A stretch of DNA of 29,231 nt, from the NCBI GenBank assembly GCA_038326615.1, contig JBBQKF010000033.1, positions 1-29,231 of the forward strand, in the 5' to 3' direction. Shown one piece after another: positions 1 to 7,892 of this stretch. A program made the position numbers and the translations under genes. Origin of the DNA: JBBQKF01 sp038326615. Its GTDB lineage: Bacteria; Bacillota; Clostridia; Saccharofermentanales; UBA5734. Each line of letters opens with the position of its first letter. Position 1 is the first letter of the stretch. Under the pieces are notes generated by a model that worked only from the letters and a program-made list of their open reading frames with translations, was not told where the DNA came from and searched no databases.

Positions 1-164
1 AAAATGGCTATCGTGTTAACTCAGTAAAGGTTGAAAAACTCCATTGAATCATACTAAAATTAAGCAATTACAAATCGAACTGTTTAAAAATTAATGGAAG
101 CCACTTTCCTTGATAGTATTTGTAAGAAACAATAAAGTCCTACTGAGTAAACGCTATAGTCTTA
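1..164. repeat. Interspersed 164-bp element, copy 1
   Basis: This stretch is nearly identical to 20268-20431 and to 23428-23562. An imperfect terminal inverted repeat bounds the core: TATCGTGTTAACTCAGTA starts at 9, and the complement of TATAGCGTTTACTCAGTA ends at 158, matching at 15 of 18 positions and enclosing 150 bp. Six to eight bases outside each end are also conserved between copies 1 and 2 (AAAATG on the left, GTCTTA on the right). It has no convincing ORF. It is non-coding and could be a MITE-like element or a family of structured RNAs. The left end may continue outside the window. Confidence 0.85.
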
Positions 165-255
165 AATTATAATTCGAATAGGATTTAAATTTTTGACGAG
201 CCAAAGTAATAAGCATATAAAAATTTAAAAAAAATAGAAGATTTTTTGCAAAATA

Positions 256-286
256 TTTCCACTTCTTGTTCTTTGTTTGATATAAT
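256..286 (+). promoter_or_regulatory. Probable sigma-A promoter for the ACT-to-yggS operon
   Basis: A perfect -10 hexamer TATAAT lies at 281-286 and is preceded by TGA, giving an extended -10 (TGnTATAAT). The -35 region is poor: TTTCCA at 256-261 has 19-bp spacing. The site is 55 bp upstream of the first gene of a closely packed gene run, in an otherwise non-coding AT-rich stretch (165-340). Confidence 0.5.
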
Positions 287-340
287 TGAAATATGTAAAC
301 TATCATATAACATTGAATAGATAACATGCAGGAGGAAATT

Positions 341-772
341 ATGTTAGTAAAACAAATATCAGTATTTTTAGAAAACAAATCAGGTAGACTTGCTGAAGTC
401 ACAAAGACTCTAAGTGAAAACAAAATCGATATCCGTGCTCTTTATATTGCCGACACTACTGAATATGGTATTCTCAGAATGATTGTCGATAAACCTGATG
501 AAGCTGTTGAATTATTGACGGCGTCTGGTTTTACAGTCAGCTCAACGAACGTTATTGCTATAACAGTTGCCGATATTCCTGGCACACTTGATAATGCACT
601 AGAAGTGTTAAGTCAGAATAAAATTTCTGTCGAATACCTGTACGCATTTGTCGGACGCGCATCAACAGATGCAATAGTTGTTATCAGAGTCGAAGATCCG
701 TCGCAAGCAGTTGGAATTCTTATCAAAGCCGGCATTCATGTTGTTGAAACCAAGGAGGTTTATGGGCTTTGA
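341..772 (+). CDS. Tandem ACT-domain protein
   Basis: This 143-residue protein is made of two ACT domains (about residues 3-66 and 70-140). The first has the typical opening VFLENKSGRLAEVTKTLSE, the second ITVADIPGTLDNALEVLSQ. ACT domains bind small ligands, usually amino acids, and regulate partner enzymes. There is no catalytic domain here, so it is probably a stand-alone sensor or regulatory subunit; ligand and partner are not visible. I start it at ATG 341 because AGGAGG at 330-335 is 5 bp upstream; the ATG at 326 lies just before that ribosome-binding site. The stop codon overlaps the TTG start of the next gene by four bases (TTGA), so the two are probably translationally coupled. The neighbour is a sulfur amino acid lyase-family enzyme, which hints at, but does not prove, an amino acid ligand. 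Confidence 0.9.
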   Translation: MLVKQISVFLENKSGRLAEVTKTLSENKIDIRALYIADTTEYGILRMIVDKPDEAVELLTASGFTVSSTNVIAITVADIPGTLDNALEVLSQNKISVEYLYAFVGRASTDAIVVIRVEDPSQAVGILIKAGIHVVETKEVYGL

Positions 773-2055
773 TAAATATTTATTCTAAACAAATATTTGA
801 TTTTTATAAGACTAAGGGGATTTCAGAAAATGTGCTTTTAATATCTCAGGAAGTTTCTGAGTTTTTAACACCTGTGTTTTCTAATATAGAAGCGATTCGT
901 GAAATTAATCAGATGAGAGTGCTTTCAGCTTTACAGGAAGTCAGACTTTCTGATAGTCACTTTGGAGGTTCTACTGGATATGGTTACGATGATAGCGGGA
1001 GAGAACGCATTGAACAGGCCTACGCTAATATTTTTGGAGCAGAAGCAGCCTATGTTCGCGGACAAATTTCTTCGGGAACCCAGGCGATAGCAATGGCACT
1101 TTTTGGAATTTTACGTCCAGGAGACACAATGCTTTCTGTAACTGGTAATCCTTATGATACTTTGATGCAAACAATTGGAATCAAAGGCAATACGGGAATG
1201 GGATCTCTTATGGAATTCGGCATCAAATATGAGCAGGTAGACTTTACACCTGAAGGCGAAATTGATTACGATGGTATCCGTGATGTTTTGAAATCAAGCA
1301 CAAAGGTAATTTTCATACAAAAATCAAAGGGGTATACCAGTCGCAAAGCTCTTCTTTCATCAGATATAGAAGCTATTGTCAAAACAGTTCGTGATAGTGG
1401 AAGCAATGCTTATGTTGTTGTCGATAATTGTTACGGCGAATTTGTCGAAACACGTGAACCGTGCCATGTAGGTGCAGATCTTTGTATTGGGTCACTTATT
1501 AAAAACCCCGGCGGTGGAATTTGCGTTACTGGAGGATATCTTGCAGGTAAAGCAAATCTAATCGAAATGGCCGCATCAAGGCTTACATCTCCTGGCGTTG
1601 GCTCGCACATTGGTCCGACTCTTGGGTTTAACAGAATGATTTCGCAAGGCTTGTTTATGGCACCTCATGTTGTGGCGGAAGCAATAAAAGGTGCTGTATT
1701 TGCGGCAGAACTTTTTAAAAGAACTGGGTTTGACGCGAGACCTGCTTCAACCGATATAAGAGGCGATATTGTTCAAACGCTAATTTTTAACGAAAAAGAT
1801 CCGCTTATCAAATTTTGTCAGAGCATCCAAAAATCGTCACCAGTTGATTCCTTTGTTGAACCGCAACCTTGGGATATGCCAGGGTACGATGAGCAGATAA
1901 TTATGGCAGCGGGGGCATTTGTTCAGGGTGCTTCTATAGAACTTAGTTGTGATGCTCCAATTAAACCTCCATACATCGCTTATATGCAGGGTGGCCTTGT
2001 ATATGAACATGTCAGGTATGCGTCAATGATTGCAGCTTCAAGTATGGGTAAATAA
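769..2055 (+). CDS. Methionine gamma-lyase family PLP protein (aluminum resistance family)
   Basis: This is a 428-residue fold-type I PLP enzyme of the Met_gamma_lyase (PF06838) family, often annotated as aluminum resistance protein. Visible family signatures are DSHFGGSTGYGYDDSGRE near residues 63-80, RGQISSGTQAIAMALFG near 97-113, a VVVDNCYGEF strand with the PLP-contacting Asp near 218, and GSLIKNPGGG near 240, where the Lys is the probable PLP anchor. Members are related to cystathionine/methionine gamma-lyases, but the true substrate is not settled. The start is TTG 769: AAGGAGG at 752-758 is 10 bp upstream, and an ATG at 762 is out of frame and stops quickly. It overlaps the ACT gene by 4 bp and nearly touches the next gene. 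YggS, a PLP homeostasis protein, is two genes downstream, a sensible partner for a PLP enzyme. Confidence 0.92.
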   Translation: MINIYSKQIFDFYKTKGISENVLLISQEVSEFLTPVFSNIEAIREINQMRVLSALQEVRLSDSHFGGSTGYGYDDSGRERIEQAYANIFGAEAAYVRGQISSGTQAIAMALFGILRPGDTMLSVTGNPYDTLMQTIGIKGNTGMGSLMEFGIKYEQVDFTPEGEIDYDGIRDVLKSSTKVIFIQKSKGYTSRKALLSSDIEAIVKTVRDSGSNAYVVVDNCYGEFVETREPCHVGADLCIGSLIKNPGGGICVTGGYLAGKANLIEMAASRLTSPGVGSHIGPTLGFNRMISQGLFMAPHVVAEAIKGAVFAAELFKRTGFDARPASTDIRGDIVQTLIFNEKDPLIKFCQSIQKSSPVDSFVEPQPWDMPGYDEQIIMAAGAFVQGASIELSCDAPIKPPYIAYMQGGLVYEHVRYASMIAASSMGK

Positions 2056-2059
2056 TAAT

Positions 2060-3619
2060 ATGAAAAAACAAAATCAGGTTAATCAACGAGGAAAAATAAT
2101 ACAAAACATTAATGAAAGGCCTGTTTTTTCGACCCATTCAAACAATTCAAGTAATTCAAGTAATTCAAGTAATTCAAGTAATTCAAACAATTCTAACCAT
2201 TCTAGTCATTCTGAACACTCAAGCCATTCAAGCCATTCTGGCCATTCAAACCATTCAAACCATTCTTCGAATCCATCGAACGACTCGAATGCTCAAAACG
2301 ATTATGTAATTGATCAGCGTGAAGCAAAACTTAAGGCTGTAGAACGAAGAAAAGCTCGTTCGCGTTCATTCACAATGACTTTCTTTGTTCTTTTGATAAT
2401 GATTTTTACTGTTTTTATAATTTTGACAATGATGAAGAAAAATGCTCCCAAGCCACAATTCGCTTTTATACAATCAGGGTCACTAGAGCATACTGTTGGA
2501 TCAACTGGATTGATTGTAAGGGATGATGTTGTTATAAATTCGCTATCTGCAGGAACCGTTAAGCCTCTTATCGAAGAAGGCAACAGAGTTTCTTTCGGAC
2601 AAGAAATTGCAATGATTATAGGTAGTGGCGCTTCGGGTTCATTAGCGGCTCTGAAGAATTGTGAACAACAGATTTCCGATTTGCAACGTGATTTGATGAA
2701 TCAGGGTAAAGGCCCTGGTGCAAGGGTAATTTACGAAGAAACCGATAAAGATATTTCTGAACTTATAAACCTTGCAAGAAAAGATTGCATACAAGGAACT
2801 CTTACAAATATGGATTCATACAAAGCTTCAGTTACGGTTCTCCTAGAACGAAGAGACACGAGGCTTTTATCCATAGATTTCAAGGATTCTAGACTTACTG
2901 AACTTAAGAACCAGAAGATTAAACTCGAAAAAACACTTGGACTTTTGTCAGGGGTTCTCAAAAGTCAGACATCAGGAATAGTTTCATATCACCTTGATGG
3001 ATTTGAAACAAAACTTGTAACAAAAGATATAATGAATTTAACGTCTGCTCTATATAATGAATATAAAGAAAAATCAAAAATACATCTCACAACAGGTGAT
3101 TCAATAAAAAAGAGTAATCCTGTACTTCGTATAACAACAGGCATTTATCAGTATATCGCATTTTTGTTGCCTAATACTGCTATTGCTTCTTTTCCATTAA
3201 AAAGTATCCATTCGATAAAGCTTCCAATGGATGGTGTATCTATTGGCAACTGTAAAGTGATTAAAGTTCAGTCGGAAGGAAAAGGTTTATTCGTGATTTT
3301 TCAGACTGACAGGCAACTTGACAGATTTTCTGACCGCAGGATTATTTCAGCCGACATCTCAGTAAAAGTAACTAATGGTCTTAAAATCCCGTTTTCATCA
3401 ATAACAAATATTGATTCTAAAAAGAGTTCCGGAGAAATTCTTATTGTTTCCGGTGGTTATACACACAAAGCAAAAGTTAAAATTGTTGATTATAATGCGG
3501 AATATGCGATCGTAGAAAAAGTGAATGGAGAGAAATATTATCCATCGCTTTATGGATACCTCGTTAAAAACCCTGAATCAATAAAGGAAGGTGAGAACAT
3601 TGGCGGAACAAATCAATGA
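2060..3619 (+). CDS. HlyD-like single-pass membrane protein with Ser/Asn/His-rich N-terminus
   Basis: This is a protein of about 519 residues. Order of parts: basic N-terminus; a low-complexity Ser/Asn/His tract (about 27-80) encoded by 9-bp repeats; a basic segment rich in Arg/Lys; one transmembrane helix (about 104-124); then a large extracytoplasmic part. The latter begins with a biotinyl-lipoyl-like segment (SLSAGTVKPLIEEGNRVSFG) of the kind found in HlyD/membrane-fusion proteins, followed by a helical section and beta-rich domains. HlyD-like proteins of this type occur beside yggS and sepF in Clostridia (my recollection). No ABC or RND partner is present, so an export role is not shown. 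Start ATG 2060 is chosen for its position just after the upstream stop; its Shine-Dalgarno is weak, and TTG 2030 is an in-frame alternative. The 3' end overlaps yggS by 20 bp. Confidence 0.8.
   Translation: MKKQNQVNQRGKIIQNINERPVFSTHSNNSSNSSNSSNSSNSNNSNHSSHSEHSSHSSHSGHSNHSNHSSNPSNDSNAQNDYVIDQREAKLKAVERRKARSRSFTMTFFVLLIMIFTVFIILTMMKKNAPKPQFAFIQSGSLEHTVGSTGLIVRDDVVINSLSAGTVKPLIEEGNRVSFGQEIAMIIGSGASGSLAALKNCEQQISDLQRDLMNQGKGPGARVIYEETDKDISELINLARKDCIQGTLTNMDSYKASVTVLLERRDTRLLSIDFKDSRLTELKNQKIKLEKTLGLLSGVLKSQTSGIVSYHLDGFETKLVTKDIMNLTSALYNEYKEKSKIHLTTGDSIKKSNPVLRITTGIYQYIAFLLPNTAIASFPLKSIHSIKLPMDGVSIGNCKVIKVQSEGKGLFVIFQTDRQLDRFSDRRIISADISVKVTNGLKIPFSSITNIDSKKSSGEILIVSGGYTHKAKVKIVDYNAEYAIVEKVNGEKYYPSLYGYLVKNPESIKEGENIGGTNQ
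2135..2278 (+). repeat. In-frame 9-bp tandem repeat array in the HlyD-like gene
   Basis: About 16 units of a 9-bp repeat occur here. AATTCAAGT is perfect four times at 2144-2179, then units drift to CATTCAAGC, CATTCTGGC and CATTCAAAC. In the gene frame they read Asn-Ser-Ser and His-Ser-Ser/Asn. The two sub-families (Asn first, His later) suggest successive expansions. The period keeps the frame for any change in copy number. Confidence 0.9.
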
Positions 3620-4316
3620 CTTTAATATTAAAGAAAATATTCAGATAGTCAGAGAAAATATTGAAATATGTGCATCTTTAAATGGAAGAAAACCGAACGA
3701 TATAACTTTGATTGGCGTTTCTAAACATTTTCCTGCAAATGCAGCTATTGCGGCAGTAAATGCAGGCCTTATGGACCTTGGTGAAAACAGAGTCAGCGAA
3801 CTTTTAGAGAAAAGAGAATTGCTTGCGCTAGATAATTTGAAACCAAATTGGCATTTCATTGGAACTCTTCAGAGAAAAAAAGTCAAATTACTTATAGGGA
3901 ATACTGAATTAGTACACTCTGTTGATTCGCCACAACTAATGGAAGAAATATCTATTCGTTCTGAACAAGCAGGTATTATAACGCCTGTTCTTTTAGAGTT
4001 TAATGTTTCAGGGGAAGAGACAAAGCATGGTTTTGACACATCAGACATTAATAGAATAGTTGATCTGATTTTGTCATATAAAGGCATCAGCGTTAATGGA
4101 ATTATGACAATGGCTCCTTTTACGCAGGAAAAAATAGTTTTGAATAATGTGTTTTCAGACGCTCAGGAATTGTTTCATAAAATTCGTTCTTCATATGGAA
4201 ATGATTCGTTCAAAATACTATCTATGGGTATGAGCAATGATTACGAAATTGCAATATCTCATGGTGCTACACATATCCGTATCGGAACTGCAATTTTTGG
4301 CCAACGCACTTATTGA
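3600..4316 (+). CDS. yggS: YggS/YlmE family PLP homeostasis protein
   Basis: This 238-residue protein has the alanine-racemase-like fold-type III barrel of the YggS/PLPBP family, which binds PLP without known catalysis and balances vitamin B6 and amino acid pools in the cytoplasm. Signatures: ITLIGVSKHF with the PLP-binding Lys at 42; DLGENRVSELLEKRE; WHFIGTLQRKK; and the C-terminal phosphate-binding stretch SMGMSNDYEIAI followed by HIRIGTAIFG. Full length is normal for the family. The start is TTG 3600, because the purine-rich GGAAGGTGAG at 3586-3595 serves as ribosome-binding site; an in-frame GTG at 3591 lies inside it. It overlaps the HlyD-like gene by 20 bp and precedes sepF, the usual yggS-sepF order in Gram-positive division clusters. 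Confidence 0.95.
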   Translation: MAEQINDFNIKENIQIVRENIEICASLNGRKPNDITLIGVSKHFPANAAIAAVNAGLMDLGENRVSELLEKRELLALDNLKPNWHFIGTLQRKKVKLLIGNTELVHSVDSPQLMEEISIRSEQAGIITPVLLEFNVSGEETKHGFDTSDINRIVDLILSYKGISVNGIMTMAPFTQEKIVLNNVFSDAQELFHKIRSSYGNDSFKILSMGMSNDYEIAISHGATHIRIGTAIFGQRTY

Positions 4317-4486
4317 ACCTTAGTACAACGCACTGGTTACACATATGTTTCATTAATACAGGAATTGTTTCAAAATAATTACAAGGTTCTTACGTCTTGC
4401 CATTGTTTGTGTTTTTTTAATCAAAGGGTACTATAATGAAATAACCAAAAGCATTATAATAATTCTTTAGAACGGAGGAATATAAA

Positions 4487-4963
4487 ATGGTAGCATTTTT
4501 ATCGAGATGGATGGATAAGGTCAGAGGTTTTGATTCTGACGAGGAATATGATGAAAACGAATATGAAGATGTCGAAGATGTGTCACAGGAAATACAAGTT
4601 CCAGGAGATGCCAAGACTAGCTTATTTCGCAGGCAATCACGTGTGGTTGATTTTGCAAAACCTTCTGTGAATGGACAACAAGTTGTTATTTTACAGCCTT
4701 CATGTATAGAATCTGCACAAGAAGTTTGCAATCATTTAAGATCAGGCAGAACTGTAATTTGCAACTTCGAAAACATCGAACAGAAAGTTGCTCAGAGAGT
4801 TATGGATTTCATAACAGGGGCAGCATATGCAATTGATGGTCAGGTTCATAAGGTTTCACCATTGATTTTTGTAACAGTTCCCAGGAATATTTCACTAATG
4901 GATGATAACAATCCAGTTGGAATGGAGTATTTAAGACAACAACCAATGTATGCAACTAAGTAA
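4487..4963 (+). CDS. sepF: Cell division protein SepF
   Basis: SepF polymerises on the membrane and binds the FtsZ C-terminus during septum formation. This 158-residue protein has the standard layout: a short N-terminal amphipathic membrane anchor (MVAFLSRWMDKVRGF), an acidic linker rich in Glu, Asp and Tyr (about 17-38), and the C-terminal DUF552 core starting near VVILQPSCIESAQEVCNHL and including the conserved run VICNFENIEQKVAQRVMDFI. Length is typical. ATG 4487 follows GGAGG at 4475-4479. It is 170 bp from yggS with TATAAT-like sequences between them (4432-4437 and 4455-4460), so it may have its own promoter, although no good -35 box accompanies them. Confidence 0.95.
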   Translation: MVAFLSRWMDKVRGFDSDEEYDENEYEDVEDVSQEIQVPGDAKTSLFRRQSRVVDFAKPSVNGQQVVILQPSCIESAQEVCNHLRSGRTVICNFENIEQKVAQRVMDFITGAAYAIDGQVHKVSPLIFVTVPRNISLMDDNNPVGMEYLRQQPMYATK

Positions 4964-5028
4964 AAAGTTCAAAATCGTTAACATTTATGGCTGTTTCAGA
5001 TGTAATAACACTGGAGCAGCTATATTTA

Positions 5029-5058
5029 TTGATAAAAGTAATTTGGCTGTTGTATAAT
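5029..5058 (+). promoter_or_regulatory. Probable sigma-A promoter for the TIM-barrel/ligase fusion gene
   Basis: TTGATA at 5029-5034 and TATAAT at 5053-5058 are separated by 18 bp. They sit in the gap between sepF and the fusion gene and would give a 5' leader of roughly 60 nt. Confidence 0.6.
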
Positions 5059-5125
5059 TGATTATATTGTCTTTGTTTCAAGGTGAAAATTAATAAAATA
5101 TAAATCTAAATTTAAGAGGTGTTTT

Positions 5126-7648
5126 ATGAAGATTGCTTTTTCAACTTTAGGTTGTCCGGACTGGTCTTGGGAAGATATATATTCAATGGCTAAAGATATT
5201 GGGTTCGATGGAATAGAACTTCGTGGCCTGGGAAATGAAATAAGTTCGTATAAAGCAAAACCATTTCTTGAAAATGAGATTGAAAGTACAATGAGAAAAC
5301 TTGAATCATTAAATCTTTCAATACCTTGTATTTCTTCATCATGCTGCATAAAAAACAGTCATTACATTAACGAGACAATAGCTGAAGGAATAAACAGCAT
5401 CGATCTTGCACACCGACTTAATGCACCTTATGTAAGAATTCTTGGCGATCTTGAACCTCATGAAACATCAACTTGTGACGAAGAGGCTTTGATTGCTGCA
5501 TTACTAGAACTTTCAGATAATGCAAAATTAAAAGGTGTAACTCTGCTAATTGAAACAAATGGAATTTATGCAAATTCTAATCGTCTTCGTAAGCTTATGG
5601 AAACTGTCGGAAGAGAAAATGTCGGAGTTCTTTGGGACATTCATCACCCATCCAGATATATGAATGAAACTCCTGCCTTAACATATGACAATTTAAAGCA
5701 ATGGATTCATTATGTACATGTTAAGGATTCTATTTTTGTCAACGGTAAAATACAGTACAAGATGATGGGTGAGGGAAGTATTCCGATTAATGAAACCCTT
5801 GAAATACTTCGTGAAAACGGTTATGAAGGATATATTTCTCTAGAGTGGGTTAAACGCTGGAGTAAAGATATAGAAGATGCAGCAATTGTATTTCCACATT
5901 TTGTAAATTTTATGAAGAAATATACAGAGCCAAAAGCGAAGCCTCAAGCAATTAGCATTTCAGATATTAATGAAAGACCTTATCAAAAGGACACACTTAT
6001 CAATATTACTTTGCCAGATCTAGTAGACAAAATTGCCAACGAATTTCCTAACCAGGAAGCAGTAGTTTTCCCTCAGTTTAACATACGTTTAAATTATAGG
6101 GAATTAAAAGAAGAAATTGAAAGAATTGCTTGCGGTTTTCTATCTATCGGTATAAAAAAAGGGGACCATGTTGCAATGTGGGCAACAAATTATCCGCAGT
6201 GGATACTTGCATTATTTGCATGTTCAAAAATCGGCGCTATCCTTGTAACAGTAAACACGAGCTACAAAATTCATGAAATCGAATATCTTATGAGACAGTC
6301 AGATGCAAAAACATTAATTCTAATTGACGGCTTCAAAGACTCGAATTATCTTCAAATTATAAGTGAAGTATGCCCAGAACTTGAAAGCTGCGCACCTGGT
6401 CAATTGGTTTCAAAAAGATTACCTCGCTTAAAGAACGTAATAACAGTTGCTTCTGCCTTAAAAGGCGCTTTCCAGTGGAGCGAACTCTACAAATTAGGTG
6501 AATCTATTGACAGAAATACTTTAAAATCAATACAACAAAGTTTAAATGAACATGAAATTATAAACATGCAATATACTTCCGGAACAACAGGGTTTCCTAA
6601 GGGCGTCATGCTTACTCATTACAATATCATCAATAACGGGAAAACTATTGGTGATTGTATGGATTTCACTACTAAAGACAGATTACTAATTTGCGTTCCA
6701 CTTTTCCATTGCTTTGGACTTGTTCTTGCTGTGATGGCTTCGTATACACATGCATCAACGATGGTAGTTCTTGATTATTTCCAACCACAAAAAGTTCTTG
6801 AAACACTTGAAGCTGAGAAATGTACCGCAATGCATGGTGTTCCCACAATGTTTATTGCATGTCTTGAAAATCCTGAATTTTCTAAATATGACCTCGCAAG
6901 CATTCGAACTGGAATTATGGCAGGTTCTCCATGTCCAGTTAAAGTCATGCAAGATGTTGTTGATAAAATGAATATGAGCGAAATAACCATCGTATACGGG
7001 CAAACCGAAGCATCACCTGGATGTACACAGACAAGGACATTTGATAGTCTTGAGAAGCGCGTGTCAACCGTAGGAAAAGCATTACCTGGTGTTGAATGCA
7101 AAATAGTCGATCCTGAAACAGGTACAGATTTAGGTCCTGGACAAGCTGGCGAATTCGTAGCACGTGGATATAATGTTATGCGAGGGTATTATAATATGCC
7201 TGAAGCAACTACTGCTGCAATCGACAAAGACGGATGGCTTCACACAGGCGACATTGCTGTTGTTGACGAAGACGGATATTACAAAATCACTGGCAGACTA
7301 AAGGATATGATTATCCGCGGTGGAGAAAATATTTACCCTAAAGAAATCGAAGAATTTTTATATACACACCCACAAGTTAAAGATGTTCAGGTTGTTGGAC
7401 TTCCAGACAAAACTTATGGCGAAGAAATATTTGCTGTAATTGTTCTTAAGGATGGCGCGACAGTTGATGTTGCAGGAATTAAAGAGTTCGTAAAAAGTCA
7501 TATGGCAAGACATAAAACCCCAAAATATGTCAAATTTGTTGACTCTTTCCCAATGACTGCAAGTGGAAAAGTTCAAAAATACAAAATACGTGATATGGGC
7601 ATCGAAGAATTCAATTTAGGAGAAGATTCTTCAATTGAAACAGCTTAA
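5126..7648 (+). CDS. Fusion: sugar isomerase-type TIM barrel + acyl-CoA synthetase-like AMP-binding enzyme
   Basis: This 840-residue protein joins two enzymes. Residues 1-266 form an AP-endonuclease-2/xylose-isomerase-like TIM barrel; the usual metal-ligand positions appear intact (Glu143 in LLIETNG, Asp171 and His174 in WDIHH, His198 in VHVKD, Glu240 in SLEW). A Pro/Lys-rich linker (about 267-295) leads to a full ANL-family adenylate-forming enzyme: YTSGTTGFPKG at about 483, YGQTEAS near 624, GWLHTGD and GRLKDMIIRGGENIYP, and the C-terminal Lys in ASGKVQK. The second half most resembles medium/long-chain fatty acyl-CoA synthetases. Neither substrate can be read from sequence. GAGGTG at 5116-5121 precedes ATG 5126. 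There is no stop or internal ribosome-binding site between the domains, so I infer one polypeptide. The gene stands alone with its own promoter. Confidence 0.9.
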   Translation: MKIAFSTLGCPDWSWEDIYSMAKDIGFDGIELRGLGNEISSYKAKPFLENEIESTMRKLESLNLSIPCISSSCCIKNSHYINETIAEGINSIDLAHRLNAPYVRILGDLEPHETSTCDEEALIAALLELSDNAKLKGVTLLIETNGIYANSNRLRKLMETVGRENVGVLWDIHHPSRYMNETPALTYDNLKQWIHYVHVKDSIFVNGKIQYKMMGEGSIPINETLEILRENGYEGYISLEWVKRWSKDIEDAAIVFPHFVNFMKKYTEPKAKPQAISISDINERPYQKDTLINITLPDLVDKIANEFPNQEAVVFPQFNIRLNYRELKEEIERIACGFLSIGIKKGDHVAMWATNYPQWILALFACSKIGAILVTVNTSYKIHEIEYLMRQSDAKTLILIDGFKDSNYLQIISEVCPELESCAPGQLVSKRLPRLKNVITVASALKGAFQWSELYKLGESIDRNTLKSIQQSLNEHEIINMQYTSGTTGFPKGVMLTHYNIINNGKTIGDCMDFTTKDRLLICVPLFHCFGLVLAVMASYTHASTMVVLDYFQPQKVLETLEAEKCTAMHGVPTMFIACLENPEFSKYDLASIRTGIMAGSPCPVKVMQDVVDKMNMSEITIVYGQTEASPGCTQTRTFDSLEKRVSTVGKALPGVECKIVDPETGTDLGPGQAGEFVARGYNVMRGYYNMPEATTAAIDKDGWLHTGDIAVVDEDGYYKITGRLKDMIIRGGENIYPKEIEEFLYTHPQVKDVQVVGLPDKTYGEEIFAVIVLKDGATVDVAGIKEFVKSHMARHKTPKYVKFVDSFPMTASGKVQKYKIRDMGIEEFNLGEDSSIETA

Positions 7649-7803
7649 AGTCAACATTTCCAAACACATTTGATGGTTTGACTTGACACTTTTGATTAAA
7701 TTCAAATGCTTATTCTACAAGTAATTCTTTGACTCTGTCATGAATAAAAATTTCGATTATTTTGTAAATTGAAAGATTGTAAATGACAAAATTCAACATC
7801 GTG

Positions 7804-7832
7804 ATGACAACACACAGGTTAGGTGATATAAT
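7804..7832 (+). promoter_or_regulatory. Sigma-A promoter for the DUF1624-type membrane protein
   Basis: ATGACA at 7804-7809 (five of six to the -35 consensus), 17-bp spacer, perfect TATAAT at 7827-7832. Transcription should start near 7839, which argues that coding begins at TTG 7893 rather than at the in-frame TTG 7839. The rest of the 7649-7892 gap shows nothing else I can name. Confidence 0.75.
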
Positions 7833-7892
7833 ACTGACTTGGATTCTTATGTAAAAATATTTATATTTTACTTGAAGTGGAGGACATTAAGA

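Noticed and set aside
154..423. - strand ORF covering the end of element copy 1 and the ACT gene start
   Set aside because: It overlaps a strong gene and promoter on the + strand and has no family features.
2112..2309. + strand frame of Ile/Gln/Val repeats
   Set aside because: It is an out-of-frame reading of the 9-bp array in the HlyD-like gene.
7839..7892. N-terminal extension of the DUF1624-type protein from TTG 7839
   Set aside because: The promoter places the transcript start at about 7839, and a good ribosome-binding site precedes TTG 7893.
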